This document shows positions 50,956 to 60,169 of a stretch of 64,000 nt of DNA, piece after piece. Numbering within the stretch: the stretch's first letter is position 1; every line of letters begins with the position of its first letter. The notes under the pieces are model-generated. The model ran no database searches. It was not told the origin of the DNA and saw nothing but the letters and a program-made list of their open reading frames with translations. Position numbers and translations under genes: made by a program. The DNA is from Sediminibacterium sp. (GTDB taxonomy: Bacteria > Bacteroidota > Bacteroidia > Chitinophagales > Chitinophagaceae): contig NZ_JAHVAA010000012.1 in the NCBI RefSeq assembly GCF_019264485.1, positions 220,372 through 284,371 of the forward strand. Reading direction: 5' to 3'.

Positions 50956-52083
50956 ATGACAAACCGCATTAAAGGCATTATATACGACTGCATACTATGG
51001 CTGGCCTGTTCAGGTTTCAGGCAAAAAACCCTTACCCCGAAATTGCTGATTGTTCGTGTAGATGAAATCGGAGATTATATACTCTGGCGTAATTTCCTGA
51101 ACGAAATCGTTTCATCACCCAAATACCGCGATCATGAGATACATTTTTGTGGTAACCGCAGCTGGAAATCTTTATTTGATCAGTTTGATGCATCAACAGT
51201 AAATAAGCATTTCTGGATCGATAAAATACGTTTTAAAAAAGAACTTAAGTATCGATACCGGTTTTTACAAATGATTTACCGCCAGAGTTATACCACGGTT
51301 ATCAATCCGGCTTTCTCCCGCGATAAACGTTATGATGACAGCATTGTTAGAGCCGCCAGGTCAGCACAAAATATTGGTATGGTTGCTAATACTGAAAGCG
51401 TACAGCCCTATGAACTTGGTTACGACAAAAATCTGTACAGTCAACTGTTTCATCAGCCACAACAACCCATATTTGAATTTTACCGGAACAGGATGTTTAC
51501 TGAATTTGTTACCGGAGTTTCTTCATCGGTAGTAGATACTACTGTTCCATCAGCTTTGCTGCCTGCTTATCCGGATTTACCAGAAAAGTTTATGGTTATT
51601 TTTCCCGGATCGAGAAGTAAAACAAGGATCTGGCCTGTGGCACATTTCGTTAAAGTGGCCGCCTATCTCTATGAACAAAAAGGCTTTACTGCCCTGGTTT
51701 GCGGTGCTGATAGTGATAAGGTATATACCGATGCATTTTGCAAAGCTTATACTTATCCCCTGCTCGATCTTACCGGCAAAACTTCCTTACCGGCAATGCT
51801 TGCTGTACTCAAACAGGCTGCTGTATTATTATCGGTTGATACCGGCTCAGTTCACCTGGCTGTAGCCGTTGGGTGTCCGGTAGTCGCTATTTTCAACGGG
51901 TCGCAGTACAAACGGTTTTCGCCTTATCCTAAAGAACTATCCACCCGTTTTACAGCTGTTTATCCAAAACATATACAGGAGGAATTAAAAGATGAAGAAA
52001 CCGTTCGAAATAAATATGAGTTTGTAGTTGATATACCTTACGATTCAGTGACACCCGAACAGGTAATTGAAATGATCAGATAA
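50956..52083 (+). CDS. GT9 family glycosyltransferase (heptosyltransferase-like)
   Basis: The 375-residue GT-B protein has LLIVRVDEIGDYILWRNFL at the N-terminus (GT9 motif R-x-D-E/G-x-G-D). It has FPGSRSKTRIWPVAHFVKVA, and the donor-site signature LLSVDTGSVHLAVAVGCPVVAIFNGS near residue 300, which matches the heptosyltransferase D-T-G-x-x-H-L-A motif. Heptose transfer would fit gmhA/gmhB at 13.6-14.8 kb, though GT9 also includes other sugars. It is the last plus-strand gene of the cluster; a GAGCTAC heptad array follows. Confidence 0.87.
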   Translation: MTNRIKGIIYDCILWLACSGFRQKTLTPKLLIVRVDEIGDYILWRNFLNEIVSSPKYRDHEIHFCGNRSWKSLFDQFDASTVNKHFWIDKIRFKKELKYRYRFLQMIYRQSYTTVINPAFSRDKRYDDSIVRAARSAQNIGMVANTESVQPYELGYDKNLYSQLFHQPQQPIFEFYRNRMFTEFVTGVSSSVVDTTVPSALLPAYPDLPEKFMVIFPGSRSKTRIWPVAHFVKVAAYLYEQKGFTALVCGADSDKVYTDAFCKAYTYPLLDLTGKTSLPAMLAVLKQAAVLLSVDTGSVHLAVAVGCPVVAIFNGSQYKRFSPYPKELSTRFTAVYPKHIQEELKDEETVRNKYEFVVDIPYDSVTPEQVIEMIR

Positions 52084-52099
52084 GTTGTAGCAATTTTTT

Positions 52100-52171
52100 G
52101 AGCTGCGAGCTTTGAGTTACGAGCTACGAGTATTGTTTCAGTACTAAATTACTCATAGCTCATAGCCACAA
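52100..52171. repeat. Heptad array hairpin (GAGCTAC type)
   Basis: Left arm 52100-52134: GAGCTGC, GAGCTTT, GAGTTAC, GAGCTAC, GAGTATT, in exact 7-base phase. Right arm 52150-52171: TACTCATAGCTCATAGCCAC, with the complementary CTC every 7 bases. It lies between convergent GT9 and GT2 genes. Confidence 0.8.
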
Positions 52172-52186
52172 TAAAACCACAGGCCT

Positions 52187-52969
52187 TCACCAGTTCTCCA
52201 GCCCCATTTTTTTCTTCAGGCGAAAGAGCCATTGTCCAAATCCGCTTTGTAATAAATAATGGAGGAGTTTTAAACGCAGTTGCCAGCATTCGAGTTTCAG
52301 AGAAGGACCAAAATAAGACTCATATACTTTTTTACTTTCTGCCAGAGAACGCAGGTACTGTGTGGAACTGATTCCTGTATCATCGAAAATAGTAATGGTG
52401 CAAGGTATATACTGATAGGGTTCGTTACCCAGGCGACACATCATATCATAATCCATGGCAATTTTGTAATCAGATTTAAAACTGCCTACTCTTCCATACA
52501 CTTCTTTTTTTACAAACCAGGTTGGATGTAATACACTACGCATACCTCTGTAAAGTTTTGAACGTTCAAAAGGTTTTCCAACCACAACTCTTTCGCCACC
52601 TCGTATCAATTCAATATTTCCACTGATCCATTGTACCTGCGGGTGGGCACGAAAGAATGCAGCTACTTTTGAAAGTACATCAGCATCGGCATAAATGTCT
52701 CCGGAATTCAATAAATGTGTAACAGTACCTTCCGCCCTCTGTATGCCTTTATTAAAAGCATCGGCAATACCCTTGTCTCTTTCGTTGATCCATTTACGAT
52801 ATGAAGGTTGGGGTGTTTTTTCAAGCCAGTCGGCAATATCTGTATTTGTAGAGCCATTGATGATCCAATGTTCCTGAGGATGCAGGCGCTGGGCATCTAC
52901 CGAAGCACAGGTTCTTTGCACATCGGCGAGGTTATTAAAACAAATGCTGATGACAGATATACCATTCAT
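52187..52969 (-). CDS. GT2 family glycosyltransferase
   Basis: The 260-residue enzyme has the GT-A start ISVISICFNNLADVQRTCAS, WIINGSTNTDI as nucleotide loop, and HLLNSGDIYADADVLSKV, an acidic region in the DxD position. It is of the small WcaA/colanic acid type, often with a variant DxD. It begins 6 bases after the mqnA stop, so it sits downstream of mqnA in an operon; this placement is not obviously functional. It may belong to the adjacent glycan cluster. Confidence 0.8.
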   Translation of the reverse strand: MNGISVISICFNNLADVQRTCASVDAQRLHPQEHWIINGSTNTDIADWLEKTPQPSYRKWINERDKGIADAFNKGIQRAEGTVTHLLNSGDIYADADVLSKVAAFFRAHPQVQWISGNIELIRGGERVVVGKPFERSKLYRGMRSVLHPTWFVKKEVYGRVGSFKSDYKIAMDYDMMCRLGNEPYQYIPCTITIFDDTGISSTQYLRSLAESKKVYESYFGPSLKLECWQLRLKLLHYLLQSGFGQWLFRLKKKMGLENW

Positions 52970-52975
52970 AGGGGC

Positions 52976-53719
52976 TCAGAGTTGGGTTAATTTTTGAAGA
53001 AACAGTTCCAATCCTTTTCTTTTCTCCTCATCGAATGTATAACTGATATGCTGTGTATAATATTTTTTAAGGTCATAATCGGGAAAATCAAGCCCATCCA
53101 CTACTTCGTCTATATGATTGATACCATAGGCATTGGCACGGTTAAAAGCATCTTCAAAATCCGGATCCACCGGTTTATTGGCTACCCATGCGGCAAATAC
53201 AAAAGGTAATCCGGTATGTTGTTGCCATGCTTCACTCAAATCGTAATAATAAGCCGATTTTTTATGTTGCACCAGTGCCCTGTTGCCAATAACCACTGCC
53301 GCAGTACTGCCTTTAATTAAGTGCCTGTAATCTTCTTCCGCCTGTTCAATGGCAACTTCTTTCTTCCAGTATTCTTTTAATAAAATCCTTGCCAGATTAA
53401 CCGATGTTCTGCTTTGGTAATCAAGTATCAGTTTTTCTACCTGTTCTAGCGGAACTTCGCTGAAAATTCCCACCGATTCAACCCTGCCTACGGCACCGAT
53501 ACAGTAGTGGGTAATAATATGGGCTTCTTTTAAGCGGGGAATAATGGCTACGGGTACCAGACCTATATCGATTTCATCATTTAGCAACATAGCAGCAATT
53601 TTGGCCGGAAAATCGGCCACCAGTGCTACTTTCTGCATGAGTCCGGAACGTTGAACACCATACATCATGGGTCGGGTATTCAAATAACTAACGGCTCCAA
53701 TCCTTAATCTCTTGTCCAA
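52976..53719 (-). CDS. mqnA: Chorismate dehydratase of the futalosine pathway
   Basis: The protein carries the MqnA N-terminus RLRIGAVSYLNTRPMMYGV, IDIGLVPVAIIP and the periplasmic-binding-like fold features (VLILDYQSRT-type strand and GNRALVQHKKSA). It dehydrates chorismate to 3-enolpyruvyl-benzoate, the first step of futalosine-dependent menaquinone synthesis. Family proteins begin a few residues before RIGAVSYLNT. I therefore prefer the TTG at 53719 (247 residues) over the ATG at 53770, which would add 17 hydrophobic residues and overlap the purB -7 box. The purB gene starts 60 bases away on the other strand. Confidence 0.87.
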   Translation of the reverse strand: MDKRLRIGAVSYLNTRPMMYGVQRSGLMQKVALVADFPAKIAAMLLNDEIDIGLVPVAIIPRLKEAHIITHYCIGAVGRVESVGIFSEVPLEQVEKLILDYQSRTSVNLARILLKEYWKKEVAIEQAEEDYRHLIKGSTAAVVIGNRALVQHKKSAYYYDLSEAWQQHTGLPFVFAAWVANKPVDPDFEDAFNRANAYGINHIDEVVDGLDFPDYDLKKYYTQHISYTFDEEKRKGLELFLQKLTQL

Positions 53720-53725
53720 TTCAGC

Positions 53726-53733
53726 TAAATTTG
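53726..53733 (+). promoter_or_regulatory. Putative -7 box of purB (TAAATTTG)
   Basis: Exact TAnnTTTG on the plus strand, 45 bases before purB and inside the extra N-terminal stretch of the longer mqnA reading frame. Confidence 0.45.
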
Positions 53734-53778
53734 CCAGCAAAGAAAACCAATAATCAATAAATAACCTCAAAATCGCAG

Positions 53779-55125
53779 ATGGAACTCACCCCACTTACCG
53801 CTGTTACCCCTATTGATGGCCGTTACCGTAGACAGGTTCAGCATTTAGACGATTATTTTTCCGAATACGCACTTATCAAGTACAGGGTACTGGTTGAAAT
53901 AGAATATTTCTTTTTTCTGGCCGATAAACGTTTTTTCAAACTACCTCCAAAAGCGCGTGTACAACTAAAAAAAGTGCTGGATGGTTTTAGTATCGACGAT
54001 GCCCAGCAAATTAAACAGATTGAATCGGTTACCAACCACGATGTAAAAGCTGTTGAGTATTTTCTTAAAGAACAATTGGATAAAGCAGGCATCAGCCATC
54101 TCAAAGAGTGGATACATTTCGGACTTACGTCACAAGACATCAATAATACTTCCATACCATTGAGCTGGAAGCATTGTATGGAGCATGAATACCTTCCTTC
54201 TCTTATTAACCTGCAGAATAATTTATACCAGTTAGCTGTTCAGTGGAAAGATATACCCATGCTGGCACGTACACATGGTCAGCCGGCTTCTCCTACCCGA
54301 CTCGGTAAAGAGATTATGGTGTTTGTAGAAAGACTGAACCATCAGGTAGAATTGTTTGCCAGCATACCTTATGCGGCTAAATTTGGAGGAGCCACTGGTA
54401 ATTTTAATGCCCACCATATTGCTTTTCCAAAAAAGAACTGGGTGGTTTTGGGAAATGATTTTGTGGAAAATACGCTTGGACTGCAACGTATGCAGTTTAC
54501 CACGCAGATTGAACACTACGATAGCCTTGCGGCACATTTCGATGCACTGAAACGCATCAATAATATATTGACTGATCTCTGCCGGGATATCTGGACTTAT
54601 ATCAGCATGGATTATTTCAAACAGAAGACCAAAAAAGGTGAAGTAGGTTCTTCCGCCATGCCACATAAGGTAAACCCGATTGATTTTGAAAATGCAGAAG
54701 GCAACCTGGGCATGGCGAATGCTCTACTGGAGCATCTTTCAGCCAAACTACCCATCAGCCGTTTGCAGCGCGATCTTACTGATTCTACTGTACTCAGAAA
54801 TATTGGCTCTCCGGTTGCGCATATTGCCATTGCATTCAAATCGATTGAAAAGGGATTGGGTAAACTGGTCTTGAATGAAGCGAAACTGAAAGAGGACCTG
54901 GAAAATAACTGGGCGGTTGTGGCAGAAGCCATTCAAACTATTTTGAGAAGAGAAAACTATCCAAATCCTTACGAGGCATTAAAGGACCTTACCCGTGGTA
55001 ATCACAAGATTGATAAGAAAACCATGCAGACTTTTATTCAGTCGCTCAAAGTAAGCGCAGCGGTGAAAAAAGAATTGAAAGCGATTACACCTTCCAATTA
55101 CACCGGTGTAAACCCCGATTTTTAA
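53779..55125 (+). CDS. purB: Adenylosuccinate lyase
   Basis: The 448-residue lyase has TPIDGRYRRQVQHL near the N-terminus, HFGLTSQDINNTSIPLS, and the fumarase/aspartase signature region GSSAMPHKVNPIDFENAEGN at about 290-309. It acts twice in purine synthesis, cleaving SAICAR and adenylosuccinate to release fumarate. It matches the longer bacterial PurB type, as in E. coli. It is divergent from mqnA with little space between. A composite repeat follows the stop. Confidence 0.96.
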   Translation: MELTPLTAVTPIDGRYRRQVQHLDDYFSEYALIKYRVLVEIEYFFFLADKRFFKLPPKARVQLKKVLDGFSIDDAQQIKQIESVTNHDVKAVEYFLKEQLDKAGISHLKEWIHFGLTSQDINNTSIPLSWKHCMEHEYLPSLINLQNNLYQLAVQWKDIPMLARTHGQPASPTRLGKEIMVFVERLNHQVELFASIPYAAKFGGATGNFNAHHIAFPKKNWVVLGNDFVENTLGLQRMQFTTQIEHYDSLAAHFDALKRINNILTDLCRDIWTYISMDYFKQKTKKGEVGSSAMPHKVNPIDFENAEGNLGMANALLEHLSAKLPISRLQRDLTDSTVLRNIGSPVAHIAIAFKSIEKGLGKLVLNEAKLKEDLENNWAVVAEAIQTILRRENYPNPYEALKDLTRGNHKIDKKTMQTFIQSLKVSAAVKKELKAITPSNYTGVNPDF

Positions 55126-55240
55126 CCTTTTTTCAGTGTGCTTCTGTGCTTTCAGTGGCAAACTCCTTCTGACTTTCGGTCTTTCGGACTTTCGGACAAA
55201 TTTGACACTGAAGACACAGAAAACACTGAGAAAAACACGG
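55125..55240. repeat. CTCTGTG-type inverted repeat with an octad core
   Basis: The left arm (about 55125-55172) has CAGTGTG, CTTCTGTG, CTTTCAGTGG. The right arm (about 55200-55240) has ACACTGAAG, ACACAGAAA, ACACTGAG and ACACGGAAG, the complement of the left. Between them are three 8-base units, TTTCGGTC and TTTCGGAC twice (55174-55197). It lies after purB and just upstream of the bestrophin gene. Confidence 0.7.
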
Positions 55241-55261
55241 AAGTTTTCTTAACTTTTCTCC

Positions 55262-56257
55262 ATGCATATTGGAAACCACTACAAACTGAGCGAGTTTCTT
55301 TTCTGGACGAGAAGAGATATTTATCGCCTGCTGATTTTTGCCAGCATCCCCACCATTTTATACCAATGTTTAGACTGGACCTGGCTGGCTATTCCATGGG
55401 TACCTATTGCCATGATTGGTACAGCAGCAGCATTTATCATTGGTTTCAAGAATACCCAAACCTATAACCGTTTATGGGAAGCAAGACAGATTTGGGGCGG
55501 CATTGTTAACAGCAGCCGTTCCTGGGGTATACTGGTAAAAGATTTTGTTGGAAATACCGAGCAGGATAAATCTATACACCAGGAACTGATCTATCGCCAT
55601 ATTGCATGGCTCACCGCTTTACGTTATCAGCTCAGGGAAACAAGACCCTGGGAGAACATCAATAAAATATATAACCTCGAATACCGGAAATTCTATTCCA
55701 TTCCCGAGCACCATACACCGTTTGAAGAAGCGTTAAAACCATATTTGAACGAAGCAGATTTTCAGTATGTATGGTCAAAGAAAAACAGGGCCACACAGCT
55801 TATCAGTCAGCAATCAGCGCAATTGAAAAAACTGAAGGATAGCGGATTGATCGACCCACTCAATTATGTGGAAATGGAAAACCTGCTGGTACAGCTATAC
55901 GATTTACAGGGACGCTGTGAGCGAATCAAAAATTTTCCTTACCCAAGACAGTTTGCGAGTATCAATCTGTATTTCATCCGTCTCTTTACTTTTGTGGTTC
56001 CTTTCGGTTTATTACAGGAATTCAACAAACTGGGAGAGCATATGATCTGGCTGAACATACCCTTTAGTGTAATCGTTAACTGGGTATTTAATACCATGGA
56101 AAAAATTGGCGAAGCCACCGAAAATCCTTTTGAAGGAAATGCCAATGATGTGCCCATCACTACCCTCAGCAGAACCATTGAAATTGATTTAAGGGAAATG
56201 CTGGATGAAACTGATATTCCGCAGCCACTGGCCGCAGTGAACAGCATACAAATGTAG
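55262..56257 (+). CDS. Bestrophin family anion channel
   Basis: The 331-residue protein has two N-terminal helices (LLIFASIPTILYQCLDWTWLAIPWVPIAMIGTAAAFIIGF). It has the family signature FKNTQTYNRLWEARQIWGGIVNSSRSW, and an arginine/aromatic-rich cytoplasmic region. A later helix pair around 240-280 (FTFVVPFGLLQEFNKLG) completes the bestrophin/UPF0187 layout. Bacterial members are pentameric channels, some conducting cations. It is a lone gene; the heptad array begins 1 base after its stop. Confidence 0.9.
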   Translation: MHIGNHYKLSEFLFWTRRDIYRLLIFASIPTILYQCLDWTWLAIPWVPIAMIGTAAAFIIGFKNTQTYNRLWEARQIWGGIVNSSRSWGILVKDFVGNTEQDKSIHQELIYRHIAWLTALRYQLRETRPWENINKIYNLEYRKFYSIPEHHTPFEEALKPYLNEADFQYVWSKKNRATQLISQQSAQLKKLKDSGLIDPLNYVEMENLLVQLYDLQGRCERIKNFPYPRQFASINLYFIRLFTFVVPFGLLQEFNKLGEHMIWLNIPFSVIVNWVFNTMEKIGEATENPFEGNANDVPITTLSRTIEIDLREMLDETDIPQPLAAVNSIQM

Positions 56258-56258
56258 A

Positions 56259-56403
56259 GATGTCAGATGTCAGATGTCAGATGTCGGATGTCGGATGTCG
56301 GATTTTTTAGGGTATGTTAAAAAACAAGTGGCGTTACAAGAAGTAACGCCACTTGTTTTAAAATCTCAAAATCAAATCCGACATCCGACATCCTACATCA
56401 GCG
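56259..56403. repeat. Heptad array pair (GATGTCA/GATGTCG type) around a terminator
   Basis: Left arm 56259-56300: GATGTCA three times then GATGTCG three times. Right arm 56376-56403: ATCCGAC twice, ATCCTAC, ATCAGCG, complementary to the left. Between them sits a separate 17-bp hairpin. The locus separates the convergent bestrophin and amidohydrolase genes. Confidence 0.85.
56321..56359. terminator. 17-bp hairpin terminator between convergent genes
   Basis: AAAACAAGTGGCGTTAC and its exact complement flank the loop AAGAA, with A-rich and T-rich ends that give a U-tract on either strand. It can stop transcripts from both sides and is nested inside the heptad array. Confidence 0.8.
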
Positions 56404-56413
56404 ATCAAACATT

Positions 56414-59400
56414 TTACTCCTTCACTCCTGTTGTCACTTTCGGTGCTTCTTTGGTCCAGGAGCTGATATCTAATTTTTTCTGACTGGGATAAATCTCATC
56501 GAGTGTATTACCATCGTACATCCTTCCGTTTTTAATAACATAACGGATACTGTTGGTGTTACGGATATTCTGTAATGGATTATTATCCATAATGACAATA
56601 TCAGCGAGTTTACCTGCTTCGAGACTGCCCAGTTCTTTATCAAGCCCCAACGCTGTTGCACCAAGGATAGTAGCCGTTTTTAATGCATTCAGCGAACTCA
56701 TACCACCACTGGCCACACTCCACAGTTCCCAATGATAACCTAAGCCCTGCAATTGTCCATGGCTACCCACACCTGCCAGTCCACCCTGCTCTACAATGCT
56801 TTTGGTTCCTTTGGCATGTTTACTGAATACATGGTCTTCCGGTGTAAACCATCCACCATTGCCACCCGTTCTTCTGCGTGCTTTGGCACTGAGTTCTTCA
56901 TAGGGTGTGAAACGATTCAGCTTAGGATCGTGAACTGGACTTTCTGTTGTATAGTAATAGTTCTCAGCCCATGGGCCTCCATACGCTACCAGTAAGGTTG
57001 GTGTATGTGCCATTTTACTTTCTGCAATGGTTTTAGTTACATCTTTATACAATGGGTGAACAGGTATTGCATGTTCCACCCCTGGATAGCCATCAAGTAA
57101 ATGTGTCATGTTCAATTTATAATCCAGCCCACCTTCTGTTGTTGGCATCAGTTTTTGTTCTTTAGCTGCCATAATGATCCACTGACGCTGCTGACGCACA
57201 CCTGTGAGGTACATTTTGATGTACTGTGTTTTATAATATTTGCTGTATTGTTCCAGTACTTTTTTGGTTTGATCAAGATCTCGGAGATTATACATCCAGT
57301 ATCCTACACCTGGGCCCGTACTATATACCCTTGGGCCGGGGATGGTACCGGCATCTACCATATCACTGTATGTCAATACATCTGTTGTAGCTGTTTGTGG
57401 ATCACGGGTCGTGGTAACACCATATGCGAGGTTGGCTGCATAAATCCACACCGTATTTTTATGCAGTCCCCAGAATGGCCACATATGTGAGTGTGTATCA
57501 ATAAAGCCTGGTGTAATTGTTTTACCTGAACAGTCTATTACTTTCGCGCCTGCAGGTGCTGCAATTCCTTTTCCAACCTGTTTGATGCGATTGTTGACAA
57601 TGAGGATATCTCCTTTCTCAATTACTTCATCCCCTTTCATCGTAATGATGCGTGCATTTTTTAACAGGATGGTTCCATTGGGCATATCTTTTTCAAAATA
57701 TACTTTTACCTGTGACTCATAAGGAGCATATTTTTCTTTTTTCTTTAACTCGGCTTTATCAAGACTATCCTGTTTTGCTTTTGCCGGATCAGCTTTTAAT
57801 GCTGCGGCCAGATCGCTTGCTTTCTTTTTAGCCAGTGAATCAGCAAGTTTTTTTGCATCAGGTCCGGCGGCTGTTAATGCTTTTACACTATCGGCCGCAC
57901 GTTTGGTTTCAACACGTTTGGCTTCTTTTACAGAATCTTCAAGAGCTTTGGCCCTTTCAGTATCATACACCCAATGACCATTACCAAGGCTCCAGTGTAC
58001 TTTTTTTCCATTCTCTTCCCATGCCGGAAATTCTCCCCCTATTTCAGTTAACTGACGCGAAGGGAAAATGCTCGACGAGGGCTCTGCTACAGAAATATTG
58101 GGTGTTTTACCTGTTTCAGGAATCGTTACCACATAAATATTATTATTTACCTGTGCGAGTGCCTGATTGCCTACCGGTGCCATTAAGATAATACCTGCTG
58201 ATGATGGCATATTTTGTGGCTCTCGGCTGCTGTACGATTCGGGCAGCATGCAATTGTTTAATGGATCTGCTACCGACATATATCTTCCCATCACATATTC
58301 CTTCCCTGTTGCAGCAACTGCTTCATGTGTATCATCATGCCCGTCGAGTACCGATCCAAATGTGGTGATACCTGTTATCCGTACATGTACTTTTGGATCT
58401 GTACCATCCCAACGAATAGATATCAATGCACCGCCACCTGTATTCAGGAAAATCCTGTCTGACTCTTTCGTGAAATGCAGGTTACCACGGTTACGGGCTT
58501 TATCAATCACTGTGATAGCGCCACCATTCTCATTCATCCAAACCATTTCTGCCTCTTCACCGCTAAAGAATGGATCTTCTGCATCTTTAAACAAACGCTT
58601 TGGTCCACGGAAGAAAGCAATCCGCTGGTTATAGCTCCAGGCTGGTTGCATATAAAATGCAGCTTCACTTGTTAACCTGCTTACCTGCGAGGTTGACACT
58701 GTTGCTTTATATACATGCCCTCCTTCTTTCTCATCCCATGTTACAAAAACAATTTGTTTTCCATCAGGGCTCCATGCGGGCATGGCTTCTGTGAAATTAT
58801 GATTGCTTACACGCTTTGGTGTACCATTCGGATAATCCATTACATATAATCGATTCAATACCGTAAATGCCAGTTGTTTCCCATCCGGACTTGGCACAGC
58901 ATCTCTTATCTGTGATGCCAGTGCATGAGTTGTGTCTTTAATATCGTAATTGAAATACAAACGTGGTCCGAGTTCCAATTTGATATTTGCATCAAAAGGA
59001 ATTTCTACAGCAGCTTCTCCACTTACAGGTATCTTCCATATTTTACCTCCATAACTGGCAATCAGGTTTTTACTATCGGGAGTAAATGCCATGCCTGGTA
59101 ATACACCCTGAGGTGCAATACTCTCCTGCTCATCTCTCTGTACCGGATATGCCAGCCATCTTTCATCGCCGGTTTTCAGGTTACGTATTACAAGACCGGT
59201 CTTATCCTCATAACGTGAGCCATAAACCATCCACTGACCATCTTTACTAAGTGTTGGAGTGAATGCTGAGCCATAACGTGAGGTGATTGTGCTGGTTAAT
59301 CCTTTATCACGATCATAAACACCTATCTGGTATTGAGGCAACAAGGCATTATAGTTCCATGAACCATTGCGCTGACTGTAATAAACCGACTTGCCATCCG

Positions 59401-60022
59401 GACTGATAAAAGGATCAATTGTTTTCAATCCACCCGGCGCATCATTTAATTGAATACCGCCTCCACCATCTGCATGAAACATCCATAAACGGGGTAATCT
59501 TCTCCCCCTGCTGGCAATTACATATTTACCGTCGGGTGTCCATACAGCATTTACATAATCGTCGACTCTTGTTTTGGTTAATTGAAGCGTGTCTTGTTTT
59601 ACACGATCGATTACCCACAAATTGTCGCCACCACTTCTATCGCTGGTGAATAATAATTTATTCCCATCCGGACTAAAACGCGGGTGTGTTTCGTAGGCAA
59701 GTCCTTTTGTAACAGGTGTTGCTTTACCGCCTGTGATGGGCATTGTATAGATATCGCCCATCAGATCGAAAGCGATGGTATTGCCATCCGGACTTACATC
59801 TACACTGATCCAGGTACCTTCATTGGTATTGAAACTAATTTCTCTTTCAGGTTTCAAAGGCAGGTCTTTGAAAGAGGAGTAAACAGGCGTGTCTTTTTTA
59901 ACAGAGTCTGCAAGGTTTACAGCACTGAATAACCAGGAACGGTTATTTTCATCTGTTGTTATCACTGTGGCTACAAGGGCTGAAGCTGCAACGGCGAGCC
60001 CAGAGAAGAATAGTTTTCTCAT
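56414..60022 (-). CDS. Exported Tricorn-like propeller/amidohydrolase fusion
   Basis: The 1202-residue protein has an N-terminal signal segment (LFFSGLAVAASALVATVI) and TolB/Tricorn-type PD40 propeller repeats (about 60-680, many with FSPDGNKLLFTSDR-like phrases). A charged Ala/Lys linker follows (about 690-755), then an amidohydrolase domain (about 770-1180). That domain begins NGTILLKNARIITMKGDEVI, contains the metal-binding DTHSHMWPF, and ends TILGATALGLDKELGSLEAGKLADIVI. The family hydrolyses amide bonds in compounds or peptides; the substrate is unknown. It is probably periplasmic. Aligned histidines of the later metal ligands are visible (EHAIPVHP, GYHWELW). Confidence 0.88.
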   Translation of the reverse strand: MRKLFFSGLAVAASALVATVITTDENNRSWLFSAVNLADSVKKDTPVYSSFKDLPLKPEREISFNTNEGTWISVDVSPDGNTIAFDLMGDIYTMPITGGKATPVTKGLAYETHPRFSPDGNKLLFTSDRSGGDNLWVIDRVKQDTLQLTKTRVDDYVNAVWTPDGKYVIASRGRRLPRLWMFHADGGGGIQLNDAPGGLKTIDPFISPDGKSVYYSQRNGSWNYNALLPQYQIGVYDRDKGLTSTITSRYGSAFTPTLSKDGQWMVYGSRYEDKTGLVIRNLKTGDERWLAYPVQRDEQESIAPQGVLPGMAFTPDSKNLIASYGGKIWKIPVSGEAAVEIPFDANIKLELGPRLYFNYDIKDTTHALASQIRDAVPSPDGKQLAFTVLNRLYVMDYPNGTPKRVSNHNFTEAMPAWSPDGKQIVFVTWDEKEGGHVYKATVSTSQVSRLTSEAAFYMQPAWSYNQRIAFFRGPKRLFKDAEDPFFSGEEAEMVWMNENGGAITVIDKARNRGNLHFTKESDRIFLNTGGGALISIRWDGTDPKVHVRITGITTFGSVLDGHDDTHEAVAATGKEYVMGRYMSVADPLNNCMLPESYSSREPQNMPSSAGIILMAPVGNQALAQVNNNIYVVTIPETGKTPNISVAEPSSSIFPSRQLTEIGGEFPAWEENGKKVHWSLGNGHWVYDTERAKALEDSVKEAKRVETKRAADSVKALTAAGPDAKKLADSLAKKKASDLAAALKADPAKAKQDSLDKAELKKKEKYAPYESQVKVYFEKDMPNGTILLKNARIITMKGDEVIEKGDILIVNNRIKQVGKGIAAPAGAKVIDCSGKTITPGFIDTHSHMWPFWGLHKNTVWIYAANLAYGVTTTRDPQTATTDVLTYSDMVDAGTIPGPRVYSTGPGVGYWMYNLRDLDQTKKVLEQYSKYYKTQYIKMYLTGVRQQRQWIIMAAKEQKLMPTTEGGLDYKLNMTHLLDGYPGVEHAIPVHPLYKDVTKTIAESKMAHTPTLLVAYGGPWAENYYYTTESPVHDPKLNRFTPYEELSAKARRRTGGNGGWFTPEDHVFSKHAKGTKSIVEQGGLAGVGSHGQLQGLGYHWELWSVASGGMSSLNALKTATILGATALGLDKELGSLEAGKLADIVIMDNNPLQNIRNTNSIRYVIKNGRMYDGNTLDEIYPSQKKLDISSWTKEAPKVTTGVKE

Positions 60023-60169
60023 TCGTACAGATTTTGATCTGCAAAAGATACAACTGATCCTTATTCCAAAACCATCTCCGATGGAAAAATTACATAAGAG
60101 GCTATATTATCTACATATAAACACAGGAATAATCTGATTTCCAGTAATTTGTGCAGCAATCAATCGGGT

